From Hyphomicrobiales bacterium (GTDB taxonomy: Bacteria > Pseudomonadota > Alphaproteobacteria > Rhizobiales > Afifellaceae), in assembly GCA_013812985.1 (NCBI GenBank), contig JACCSN010000142.1, positions 1 through 6,996 on the forward strand: DNA of 6,996 nt, given 5' to 3'. A program made the translations under genes and the position numbers. Shown here in pieces: positions 1 to 5,912 of the stretch (position 1 is its first letter; every line of letters begins with the position of its first letter). Under the pieces are notes generated by a model. The model was not told the DNA's origin, did not search any database, and worked only from the letters and a program-made list of their open reading frames with translations.

Positions 1-2051
1 CGCCTCCGGTCCCCGAGCTTCGGCTGTTCATCACGGACACGCTCGGCAACCCGTTCTTCGAGGAAGACACCCTCGTCCAGGTCGGCGCGGTCGCCAAATC
101 GCGGCGAGACGCCAACGCGGTCAAGAAGGGCCAGCCGATCACGGTCGTCATCGGCAATCCGCCTTACAAGGAAAAGGCCAGGGGCCGGGGCGGCTGGATC
201 GAAGCCGGCACGAAAGGTTACGAGAAGCCGCTCGACCGCTGGAGGCCGCCGCGAAACTGGGGCGTCGGCGCGCACGCCAAGCACTTGAAGAACCTCTACA
301 TCTACTTCTGGCGCTGGGCGACCTGGAAGGTCTTCGGCTCGGGCCTCACGGCATCGACCGGCCTGCCCGAGACGGACCAGGAGGGCATCGTCTGCTTCAT
401 TACCGTCGCCGGCTTCCTGAACGGTCCTGGGTTCGAACGCATGCGCGAAGACCTGCGCCAGACCTGTTCGGATATCTGGGTCGTCGATTGTTCGCCGGAA
501 GGCCATCAGCCGAACGTCCCGACGCGCATTTTTCAGGGCGTCCAGCAGCCGGTCTGCATCGTGCTGGCCGCCCGCAAGCTCGGCAAGAACGCCAAAGAGC
601 CGGCGCGCGTGCATTTCCGCACTCTGCCGGAAGGAAGGCGCGAGGCTAAGTTCGCGGTGCTCGCTGGCCTGTCGCTTGATGGTCCGGGTTGGGTGAATGG
701 CCCGACCGGCTGGCGCGACCCGTTCCTTCCGGCAGCCGCTGGCGCGTGGGCCGCCTTCCCGGCGCTAAAGGACCTGTTCGTTTACGACGGCTCGGGTGTG
801 ATGCCGGGCCGCACCTGGATCATCGCTCCAGACGCCGCGTCGCTGAAAGCGCGCTGGTCACGGCTGATCAGCGAGAAGGATGCGACGAAGAAGGAAACGC
901 TGTTCCACCCGCACCTTCGGAAAGCGGAGCCGGGGGACAAACCATTTCGAAAGGCGGACTCTAGAGGTCTCGCGGGCCACGAAGCCCGACTTGAGCCCGT
1001 GATAAACGACGGAAAAGCCGGCGTCGAACCAATACGGTATGGATTTCGCTCTCTGGACCGGCAGTGGATCATTCCTGACGCGCGGCTCATCAATCAGCCG
1101 AACCCAACTCTCTGGCAGGCCTATTCGTCCCAACAAACACATCTCACAGCGCCTGAAGATCGAACACCGACCGCCGGGCCGGCACTGACGTTTACCAGTC
1201 TCATCCCCGACCTGCATCACTACCATGGCCGCGGCGGACGCGTTTTCCCCCTTTGGCGGGATGCGGGCGCGACGCAGCCGAATGTCCGCCCTGCGCTGCT
1301 GGAGCAGCTCGCGACGGCCTACGGCCGATCGGTCTCGGCCGAGGACGTGATGGCCTACCTCGCCGCGGTTGTGGCGCACCCGGCCTTCACGGTCCGGTTC
1401 GCGCCCGACCTCGTCCGTCCGGGCCTGCGTGTCCCCTTGACCGCCGACGCGGCCCTGTTCGCCGAGGCCGTCGCGCTCGGCCGCGAGGTCGTTTGGCTGC
1501 ACTGCTACGGCGAGCGATTCGCCGACCCGGCGGCGAACCGGCCGAAGCGTGCGCCCCGCCTGCCGAAAGACAAAGCCCCCACGATCCCGGTTGGCGGCGC
1601 CATCCCGTCCGCCCCTGAGCCGCTTCCCGACACCATGGACTACGACGCGGCGGGTCGCCGTCTGCGCATCGGCAAGGGCTATGTCGAGAATGTCTCGCCG
1701 GAAATGTGGGCCTACGAGGTCTCCGGCAAGCCGGTCCTCCGGCAATGGTTCAGCTACCGCCGCCGTGACCGCACCCGCCCTATCATCGGCGATCGCCGCC
1801 CACCTTCGCCGCTCGACAGTGTTCAGCCGGAAGGCTGGCTCGCCGAATACACGACCGACCTCCTCGACCTGCTGCATGTCCTCGGCCGCCTGATCGCCCT
1901 CGAACCCGCCCAGGCTGACCTCCTGGCCCGCATCTGCGCCGGCCCGCTGCGTAGCGTCGGCGACCTGGGCGCAGCCGGGGCGCTCGCCGTGCTGGAGGTG
2001 GCGAAAGCGTCACGGGCGAAACGTGTGAAACCAGGCGCTGCTTCGGCCTGA
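1..2051 (+). CDS. Type ISP-like restriction-modification protein, methyltransferase/specificity part (5' end outside window)
   Basis: The reading frame is open from base 3 with no start codon that looks real, so the N-terminus lies upstream; 682 residues are visible. Residues 52-55 are NPPY, the catalytic motif IV of N6-adenine DNA methyltransferases, preceded by a hydrophobic strand (VVIG). Around residues 340-425 come segments such as YGFRSLDRQWIIPDARL and IPDLHHYHGRGGRVFPL, and near residues 565-585 WAYEVSGKPVLRQW. I recognise this pattern from the C-terminal specificity domain of single-polypeptide type ISP enzymes (LlaGI/LlaBIII kind). In that family a nuclease and a helicase domain precede the methyltransferase; whether they exist here cannot be seen. 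Inferred role: methylating the host's asymmetric recognition site, and cutting foreign DNA if the upstream domains are present. About bases 925-1195 use A/T-ending codons far more than the flanks. It could instead be a stand-alone methyltransferase of another defence locus. Confidence 0.8.
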   Translation, partial: PPVPELRLFITDTLGNPFFEEDTLVQVGAVAKSRRDANAVKKGQPITVVIGNPPYKEKARGRGGWIEAGTKGYEKPLDRWRPPRNWGVGAHAKHLKNLYIYFWRWATWKVFGSGLTASTGLPETDQEGIVCFITVAGFLNGPGFERMREDLRQTCSDIWVVDCSPEGHQPNVPTRIFQGVQQPVCIVLAARKLGKNAKEPARVHFRTLPEGRREAKFAVLAGLSLDGPGWVNGPTGWRDPFLPAAAGAWAAFPALKDLFVYDGSGVMPGRTWIIAPDAASLKARWSRLISEKDATKKETLFHPHLRKAEPGDKPFRKADSRGLAGHEARLEPVINDGKAGVEPIRYGFRSLDRQWIIPDARLINQPNPTLWQAYSSQQTHLTAPEDRTPTAGPALTFTSLIPDLHHYHGRGGRVFPLWRDAGATQPNVRPALLEQLATAYGRSVSAEDVMAYLAAVVAHPAFTVRFAPDLVRPGLRVPLTADAALFAEAVALGREVVWLHCYGERFADPAANRPKRAPRLPKDKAPTIPVGGAIPSAPEPLPDTMDYDAAGRRLRIGKGYVENVSPEMWAYEVSGKPVLRQWFSYRRRDRTRPIIGDRRPPSPLDSVQPEGWLAEYTTDLLDLLHVLGRLIALEPAQADLLARICAGPLRSVGDLGAAGALAVLEVAKASRAKRVKPGAASA

Positions 2052-2136
2052 CGACACCGTGGATAACATCGTTGCCGTGCTCGCGCGGAAACGGCGCGTC
2101 GGGCAGTGTCGAAGGACTGTCTATTTCGATTCTCCT

Positions 2137-2142
2137 GGCGGA
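2137..2142 (+). promoter_or_regulatory. Ribosome binding site of the 95-residue gene
   Basis: GGCGGA lies five bases before the ATG at 2148. It favours that start over the in-frame GTG at 2106, which has no purine-rich tract at a suitable distance. Confidence 0.45.
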
Positions 2143-2147
2143 TATCA

Positions 2148-2435
2148 ATGGCGCGCAGCAATCAGCCGGACCTCTTCGGCCCCGAACCGGAGCCGGATCT
2201 GTTCGATCCCGATTGGCAACCGCATGCTTATCGCGCCGACCCGGACGACGTGCGCGCCGAGCTGCGGCAGATTCTGGCCGTGGCGCGCGCGGCCAAGGTC
2301 ATTCCCTGGGATCCGGCGCGCGTCCGCCTCTACCAGACCATCTTCCCGCAGATGACGCTTTGGCTGCCGGACGAAGAGGCGGCGCAGCTGCGGTTCGAGT
2401 TTGAAACGGAGATGGCGCGGCTTGAGGCCGCGTGA
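2148..2435 (+). CDS. Conserved-looking hypothetical protein with N-terminal QPDLF motif
   Basis: A small acidic protein of 95 residues; I do not recognise a named family. Residues 6-10 read QPDLF, and residues 15-19 repeat it imperfectly as EPDLF, in a proline- and acid-rich, probably disordered N-terminus. QPDLF fits the Q-x-(S/D)-L-F form of bacterial beta-sliding-clamp-binding peptides, so contact with DnaN is possible; this is inference. Residues 32-48 and 79-95 look helical and amphipathic, and the middle (about 50-75) is rich in aromatic residues and prolines. There is no signal peptide or membrane segment, so it is presumably cytosolic. It starts 96 bases after the restriction-modification gene on the same strand, close enough for co-transcription but not overlapping. 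Its codon use matches the GC-rich neighbours, and the aspartate/glutamate-rich composition supports a real gene. Start chosen at ATG 2148 because of the GGCGGA upstream. Confidence 0.7.
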   Translation: MARSNQPDLFGPEPEPDLFDPDWQPHAYRADPDDVRAELRQILAVARAAKVIPWDPARVRLYQTIFPQMTLWLPDEEAAQLRFEFETEMARLEAA

Positions 2436-2459
2436 GCGGCGATTTTCGAATCGGGCCGC
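2436..2459 (+). terminator. Hairpin with UUCG loop directly after the small gene
   Basis: Starting at the base after the TGA stop, GCGG (2436-2439) pairs with CCGC (2456-2459), and CGATT (2440-2444) pairs with AATCG (2449-2453) around a TTCG loop, with a two-base bulge (GG, 2454-2455). The position suits transcript termination or 3'-end protection. No T-run follows, so it is not a standard intrinsic terminator. Confidence 0.35.
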
Positions 2460-2543
2460 TATAGTCGGGGAACAGGCCTTCGCCGAACCCTTTGGCAATC
2501 CTCTGAAATCGCCATGACTTATCCCCGGTCCCCAAACCTCGTG

Positions 2544-2549
2544 TATGAT
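2544..2549 (+). promoter_or_regulatory. Possible -10 box upstream of the structured RNA
   Basis: TATGAT matches the sigma-70 -10 consensus at five of six positions and is preceded directly by TG. It would place a transcription start near 2555-2557, exactly where a perfect 9-bp stem begins. No good -35 box is seen 16-18 bases upstream (the region reads TTATCCCC), so the call rests on the -10 and its position. Confidence 0.35.
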
Positions 2550-2555
2550 GCCAAC

Positions 2556-2836
2556 ACCCTCGCTCATGAGAGGCCGTGTCATGACCGGCATTGCATGGGA
2601 GCGAGGGGCGGCGTCGTGGCGGTTCCTCCCGGAGAGGGTCGCCCGGCACGCCCCGGAAGGGTCCGCCCGTGGGCTCCACAAGGGAGCTCGCCGCCACGGT
2701 ATGATGGCTGTATCCGGCGGGAGCGAAACGGGATTGGCGGATGCTCGCCGCAAGGCGCTCCGCTCGTCCCAAAGTAGCGCCCCGCCCGAGAAGCGCGGAC
2801 GAGTCGGGGAGTGAAAACGTCGTGCGGGGCGCTTTT
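2556..2836 (+). ncRNA. Candidate structured RNA of unknown class
   Basis: No frame here gives a believable protein, yet complementarity is dense. CCCTCGCTC (2557-2565) pairs perfectly with GAGCGAGGG (2599-2607). CGTGGCGG (2615-2622) pairs perfectly with CCGCCACG (2691-2698), enclosing three small hairpins: CCTC/GAGG (2625-2628/2634-2637), CACG/CGTG (2647-2650/2668-2671) and GCTCC/GGAGC (2673-2677/2683-2687). That makes a closed multi-branch junction. Further downstream, GGCG/CGCC (2736-2739/2746-2749) forms another hairpin. Part of 2599-2610 can instead pair with CGCTC and CGTCCC at 2756-2770, so two conformations are possible. A TATGAT box sits just before, and a hairpin with a short T-run (2776-2836) ends it. 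I compared it from memory with SRP RNA, tmRNA, RNase P RNA, 6S RNA and common riboswitches and found none of their core motifs. It could be a free small RNA or a leader of def. Strand is inferred from the promoter and terminator. Confidence 0.35.
2776..2836 (+). terminator. Long-loop terminator-like hairpin (inverted repeat A)
   Basis: AGCGCCCCGC (2776-2785) pairs perfectly over 10 bp with GCGGGGCGCT (2824-2833), with a 38-base loop and T at 2833-2836. The 3' arm can alternatively pair downstream: GGCGCT (2828-2833) with AGCGCC (2839-2844). The two stems exclude each other, as in attenuators. The long loop makes efficient simple termination uncertain. Confidence 0.4.
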
Positions 2837-2870
2837 CGAGCGCCACAACTACAAGACTCGAGGTGCTTGC

Positions 2871-2934
2871 GAAGCGCCCCGCCCTCTCAAGCCTGCCCCA
2901 GACCGGCGCTTCTCGCGAAGCGGCGGGGCGCTTC
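2871..2934. repeat. Inverted repeat B, same stem sequence as repeat A
   Basis: GAAGCGCCCCGCC (2871-2883) and GGCGGGGCGCTTC (2922-2934) are perfect 13-bp inverted copies separated by 38 bases, the same loop length as in the hairpin at 2776-2833. The core AGCGCCCCGC is shared by both stems, while the loops are unrelated. The loop holds a smaller competing hairpin, CGCTTC/GAAGCG (2907-2912/2917-2922). It may be a second terminator, a palindromic intergenic repeat, or a duplicated element. No T-run follows it. Confidence 0.5.
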
Positions 2935-2955
2935 TCCGTGGCCGGAAGCACGCGA

Positions 2956-2984
2956 TTGACCGCCTGCGCCTGAAAACCTATTTC
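2956..2984 (+). promoter_or_regulatory. Possible promoter for a leaderless def transcript
   Basis: TTGACC (2956-2961) is a good -35 box. After a 17-base spacer lies TATTTC (2979-2984), a weak -10. The start of transcription would fall at about 2990-2993, on or next to the def ATG, and no Shine-Dalgarno sequence is visible before that ATG. Confidence 0.35.
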
Positions 2985-2992
2985 CGGCCGCG

Positions 2993-3529
2993 ATGACCAA
3001 TCTTGAAATCCTGACGATCCCCGATCCGGTGCTCCGGCGGACGAGCGCGCCGGTGGAAACCGTCACCGACGGCACGCGGCGTTTCATGGATCAGATGCTG
3101 AAGGCCATGTACGAGGCGCCGGGGGTGGGGCTCGCCGCCATCCAGGTCGGCGAGCCGGTCCGCATCATCACCATCGACGTGGCGCGCGACGAGGAGCCCA
3201 AGAACCCGATGTTCCTGGTCAACCCCGAGATCGTCTGGCGCTCCGACGACGAGCGCTCGACCTACGAGGAGGGCTGCCTGTCGATCCCCGAATATTACGC
3301 CGAGGTGGAGCGCCCGGCCCGCGTCCGCTTCCGCTACGTCGATTACCACGGGCAGAGCCAGGAGCAGGAGGCCGACGGCCTGCTCGCGGTTTGCGTCCAG
3401 CACGAGGTGGACCACCTGAACGGGGTGCTGTTCATCGACTACCTTTCCAAGCTGAAGCGCGACCTGGTGGTGCGGAAATTCACCAAGGCGGCGCGCGAGC
3501 GGGACCGGCAGCGACAGCACCGGATCTGA
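2993..3529 (+). CDS. def: Peptide deformylase
   Basis: Def is a cytosolic, usually iron-dependent metallohydrolase that removes the formyl group from the N-terminal methionine of new proteins at the ribosome exit. All three family motifs are present: GVGLAAIQ (44-51; motif 1, Gln51), EGCLS (93-97; metal ligand Cys95), and HEVDH (137-141; metal ligands His137 and His141, catalytic Glu138). The 178-residue length is normal, with a basic C-terminal tail (about 160-178) rich in Arg and Lys. The ATG at 2993 gives the expected family N-terminus ([12 protein letters not shown]). No Shine-Dalgarno sequence precedes it, and a possible promoter at 2956-2984 would make the mRNA leaderless. fmt follows 16 bases after the stop, the classical def-fmt pairing, so the two are almost certainly co-transcribed. 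All catalytic residues are intact. Confidence 0.97.
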   Translation: MTNLEILTIPDPVLRRTSAPVETVTDGTRRFMDQMLKAMYEAPGVGLAAIQVGEPVRIITIDVARDEEPKNPMFLVNPEIVWRSDDERSTYEEGCLSIPEYYAEVERPARVRFRYVDYHGQSQEQEADGLLAVCVQHEVDHLNGVLFIDYLSKLKRDLVVRKFTKAARERDRQRQHRI

Positions 3530-3545
3530 GGGCCCGGCGACGAGA

Positions 3546-4481
3546 ATGACGATGCGCGTCGTCTTCATGGGCACCCCGGATTTCGCCGTCCCGACGCTCC
3601 TGGAGCTGATCGGCCAGGGCCACGAGATCGCCGCGGTCTACACCCAGCCGCCCCGCCCCGCCGGCCGCGGCCTGGCCGAGCGGCTCTCGCCGGTGGGCGA
3701 GAAAGCGCGGGGCTTCGGCATCCCGGTGCTGACGCCGAGGAGCCTGCGCGACCCGGCGGCGCAGGCGGCATTCTCCGCCCACGGCGCGGATGTCGCCGTG
3801 GTGGTGGCCTATGGGCTGATCCTGCCCCGGCCGATCCTGGACGCCCCCGCCGAAGGTTGCCTCAACCTCCACGCTTCGCTGCTGCCGCGCTGGCGGGGGG
3901 CGGCACCGATCCAGCGCGCCGTCATGGCGGGGGATCGCGAGACCGGGGTGATGGTGATGCGCATGGAGGAAGGGCTCGACACCGGCCCGGTCTGCCTCGC
4001 CGAGCGTGCGCCGATCGGCCCGGACGAGACCGCCGGCGGCCTGCATGACCGGCTGGCGCGGCTGGGCGCCGACCTGATGGCGCGGGCGCTGGCCGCGCTG
4101 GGGCGCGGGGCGCTCGTTTGCACGGAGCAAAGCGAAGCCGGGGCGACCTATGCGAGAAAGATCGAGAAGGCCGAGACCCGCATCGATTGGACGCGGTCTG
4201 CCGGGCAGGTGCTCAACCACATCCGGGGGCTATCGCCCTCGCCGGGCGCCTGGTGCGAGATCCCGCTCGCCGGCGGGACGGAACGCGTGCAGATTCTTCG
4301 CGCGGCGCTCTCGCCTGGGCAAGGCGCGCCGGGCGCCGTGCTGGGCTTTGATCCGCTGGCCGCGGCGTGCGGCGACGGGGCGGTCAGGCTGGAAGAACTC
4401 CGGCGCGCCGGGAAACGGCCGGTCGCGGCGGCGGAATTCTTACGCGGGGCGCGGCTTGTCCCCGGAGCGTTGCTCGGCTGA
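3546..4481 (+). CDS. fmt: Methionyl-tRNA formyltransferase
   Basis: Fmt transfers the formyl group from 10-formyltetrahydrofolate to the amino group of Met on initiator tRNA, the step that Def later reverses on the protein. The Rossmann-like N-domain opens with [14 protein letters not shown]. The active-site block [17 protein letters not shown] (107-123) contains Asn107 and His109, and EEGLDTGP (141-148) supplies the catalytic Asp145. From about residue 202 ([14 protein letters not shown]) the C-terminal tRNA-binding OB-fold domain begins, with the familiar LSPSPGAW at 229-236. The length of 311 residues is typical. ATG 3546 and an in-frame ATG two codons later (3552) are both possible starts; neither has a strong Shine-Dalgarno sequence. 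It lies 16 bases after def in the same operon. After its stop there is an 83-base gap before the acetyltransferase. Confidence 0.97.
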   Translation: MTMRVVFMGTPDFAVPTLLELIGQGHEIAAVYTQPPRPAGRGLAERLSPVGEKARGFGIPVLTPRSLRDPAAQAAFSAHGADVAVVVAYGLILPRPILDAPAEGCLNLHASLLPRWRGAAPIQRAVMAGDRETGVMVMRMEEGLDTGPVCLAERAPIGPDETAGGLHDRLARLGADLMARALAALGRGALVCTEQSEAGATYARKIEKAETRIDWTRSAGQVLNHIRGLSPSPGAWCEIPLAGGTERVQILRAALSPGQGAPGAVLGFDPLAAACGDGAVRLEELRRAGKRPVAAAEFLRGARLVPGALLG

Positions 4482-4564
4482 CGTTAAGCCGCCGGCAATC
4501 GCCCCGGAACAAAGGGCGGGTGCGGACGAGCTTTCGGGTTGACCTTGCCGGAAATTCCGCAAAC

Positions 4565-5197
4565 ATGCCGCCAGCGCGCGGACTTCTTGATTTGACGTTC
4601 ATCAGGCCACCGACCGAAAAGCTCCTCACAGCCACGCCTGAGGTCCGGACCGGCCTGGCCGTGATCCGCCTGGCGGAGGCGCGCGACGGCGCGCAGATCC
4701 GCGACCTCCTGGAGGCCTGCTTCCCCGGTTTCGGCGAGGCCGACCTGGTGGACGCGCTCCGGCGCGACGGCGATATCGTGCTGTCGCTCGCCGCCGAGGA
4801 CGAAGGCGTGGTGGTCGGCTACCTCGCCTTCTCGCGGCTGAACATCGAGGACGAGGACGCCGTGCACCCCGCCGTGGCGCTGGCCCCGCTCGCCGTCTAT
4901 CCGGAATACCAGCAGCAGGGCGTCGCCACCCGCCTGGTGCGCGAGGCGCATGCCTGCCTCGCCTATATGGGCGAGCGGCTCGCCGTCGTCCTGGGCGAGC
5001 CGGCCTATTACGGCCGCTTCGGCTACAGCCACCGCCGGGCCGCCCATTTCACCAGCGACTACCAGTCGCCCTACCTGATGGCGATCTCCTTCGGCGCCGC
5101 CCCCTGGGAGGGCCGGCTCGCCTATCCGGCGGCTTTCGCTGATCTCGGTGAGGATTCTCCCGCGGATGCCTCGCTACAAGCTTCTCATCGAGTATGA
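4565..5197 (+). CDS. GNAT-family N-acetyltransferase, YhbS-like
   Basis: This 210-residue protein should acetylate an amine using acetyl-CoA; its substrate cannot be read from the sequence. The GNAT fold begins near residue 33 ([18 protein letters not shown]). Motif A is [20 protein letters not shown] (about 107-126), with the acetyl-CoA-binding Q-x-x-G-x-A at 116-121. [12 protein letters not shown] (143-154) is the hallmark of the YhbS (COG3153) group. The start at ATG 4565 is chosen because GGAAA lies about ten bases before it and it clears fmt. The frame is open back into fmt, and GTG 4661, right at the domain edge, is an alternative. The first 30 residues look unstructured. Its end overlaps truA by 32 bases, so it is translated with truA. 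No link to tRNA work is shown; the location between fmt and truA only hints at one. Confidence 0.85.
   Translation: MPPARGLLDLTFIRPPTEKLLTATPEVRTGLAVIRLAEARDGAQIRDLLEACFPGFGEADLVDALRRDGDIVLSLAAEDEGVVVGYLAFSRLNIEDEDAVHPAVALAPLAVYPEYQQQGVATRLVREAHACLAYMGERLAVVLGEPAYYGRFGYSHRRAAHFTSDYQSPYLMAISFGAAPWEGRLAYPAAFADLGEDSPADASLQASHRV
5151..5154 (+). promoter_or_regulatory. Ribosome binding site for truA inside the acetyltransferase gene
   Basis: AGGA lies 11 bases before ATG 5166. It supports that start over the in-frame GTG at 5148, which would itself overlap this site. It sits within the last codons of the acetyltransferase gene, consistent with coupled translation. Confidence 0.4.
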
Positions 5198-5912
5198 CGG
5201 GGCGCCCTTCGTCGGCTGGCAGCGGCAGGCGAACGGACGCTCCGTGCAGGGGGCGATCGAGGCGGCGCTCGCCAGGCTGACCGGCGAAGCCGCGATTCTG
5301 CGCGGCGCCGGGCGCACGGATGCCGGCGTGCATGCGCTCGGGCAGGTGGCGCACCTTGATCTTCTGCGGGACTGGAGCGTGGAGAAGCTCCGGGGCGGGC
5401 TGAACGCGCATCTGCGGCCCGAGCCCGTCGCGATCCTCTCGGCCGCTGAAGTCGCGCAGCTCTTCGACGCGCGTTTTTCGGCCGTCCGGCGGCATTACCG
5501 CTACCGCATCGCCAACCGGCGGCCGCCGCTCGCGCTGGACCGCGGCCGCGCCTGGCAGGTGAAGCATGTGCTGGACCATGCCGCGATGCATGAGGCGGCG
5601 CAGGCGCTTCTCGGCACGCACGACTTCACCACGTTCCGCTCGGCCGAATGCCAGAGCAGGAGCCCGGTAAAGACGCTTGAAAAGCTGAAGGTCACCCGCC
5701 AGGCCGACGAACTGGTGATTGAAACCTCCGCCCGCTCGTTCCTGCACAATCAAGTGCGGTCGCTGGTGGGGTCGCTGAAGCTTGTCGGTGAAGGAAAGTG
5801 GCGTCCCGCCGATGTCGAAGCCGCGCTCGACGCACGTGATCGCGCAAGATGCGGGCCCGTCGCGCCGCCGGACGGGCTCTACCTCGTCCGCGTTGACTAT
5901 CCCGACGCTTAA
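5166..5912 (+). CDS. truA: tRNA pseudouridine(38-40) synthase
   Basis: TruA isomerises uridine to pseudouridine at positions 38, 39 and 40 in the anticodon arm of many tRNAs, helping codon reading accuracy. The N-terminus [12 protein letters not shown] is the standard family opening, so ATG 5166 is preferred over GTG 5148. The catalytic motif GRTDAGVHA (49-57) holds the essential Asp52. Further signature parts are RHYRYRI (109-115), [11 protein letters not shown] (152-162), [12 protein letters not shown] (191-202) and the closing [12 protein letters not shown] (234-245). The length of 248 residues is normal, and nothing is missing. It overlaps the preceding acetyltransferase by 32 bases, so it is the last gene of the def-fmt-acetyltransferase-truA run. 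Its TAA stop shares bases with the stop of the convergent membrane-protein gene, leaving no room for a terminator between them. Confidence 0.96.
   Translation: MPRYKLLIEYDGAPFVGWQRQANGRSVQGAIEAALARLTGEAAILRGAGRTDAGVHALGQVAHLDLLRDWSVEKLRGGLNAHLRPEPVAILSAAEVAQLFDARFSAVRRHYRYRIANRRPPLALDRGRAWQVKHVLDHAAMHEAAQALLGTHDFTTFRSAECQSRSPVKTLEKLKVTRQADELVIETSARSFLHNQVRSLVGSLKLVGEGKWRPADVEAALDARDRARCGPVAPPDGLYLVRVDYPDA

Noticed and set aside
429..438. GGGTTCGAAC resembles a tRNA T-loop.
   Set aside because: It lies inside the restriction-modification frame, and no acceptor, D or anticodon stems surround it.
858..1877. Long open frame on the minus strand across the restriction-modification gene.
   Set aside because: It is a GC-rich shadow: low-complexity Arg/Ala/Gly composition, while the plus frame carries recognisable motifs.
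1..2435. A DISARM- or BREX-type multi-gene defence locus.
   Set aside because: Only one methyltransferase/specificity protein and one unknown small gene are visible; no helicase, phospholipase or BREX-specific gene is present in the window.
2651..2660. CCGGAAGG resembles the conserved loop of SRP (4.5S) RNA.
   Set aside because: The opposite strand of the symmetric loop (AGCAG) and the flanking SRP helix are missing.
2145..2951. Minus-strand open frame of 268 codons across the small gene and the noncoding stretch.
   Set aside because: No recognisable motif, composition typical of noncoding GC-rich sequence, and it runs antisense to the better-supported small gene.
4367..4564. Extension of the acetyltransferase upstream into fmt.
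   Set aside because: The extra residues are Arg/Gly-rich and would overlap the well-defined C-terminal domain of Fmt; ATG 4565 has a plausible ribosome site.
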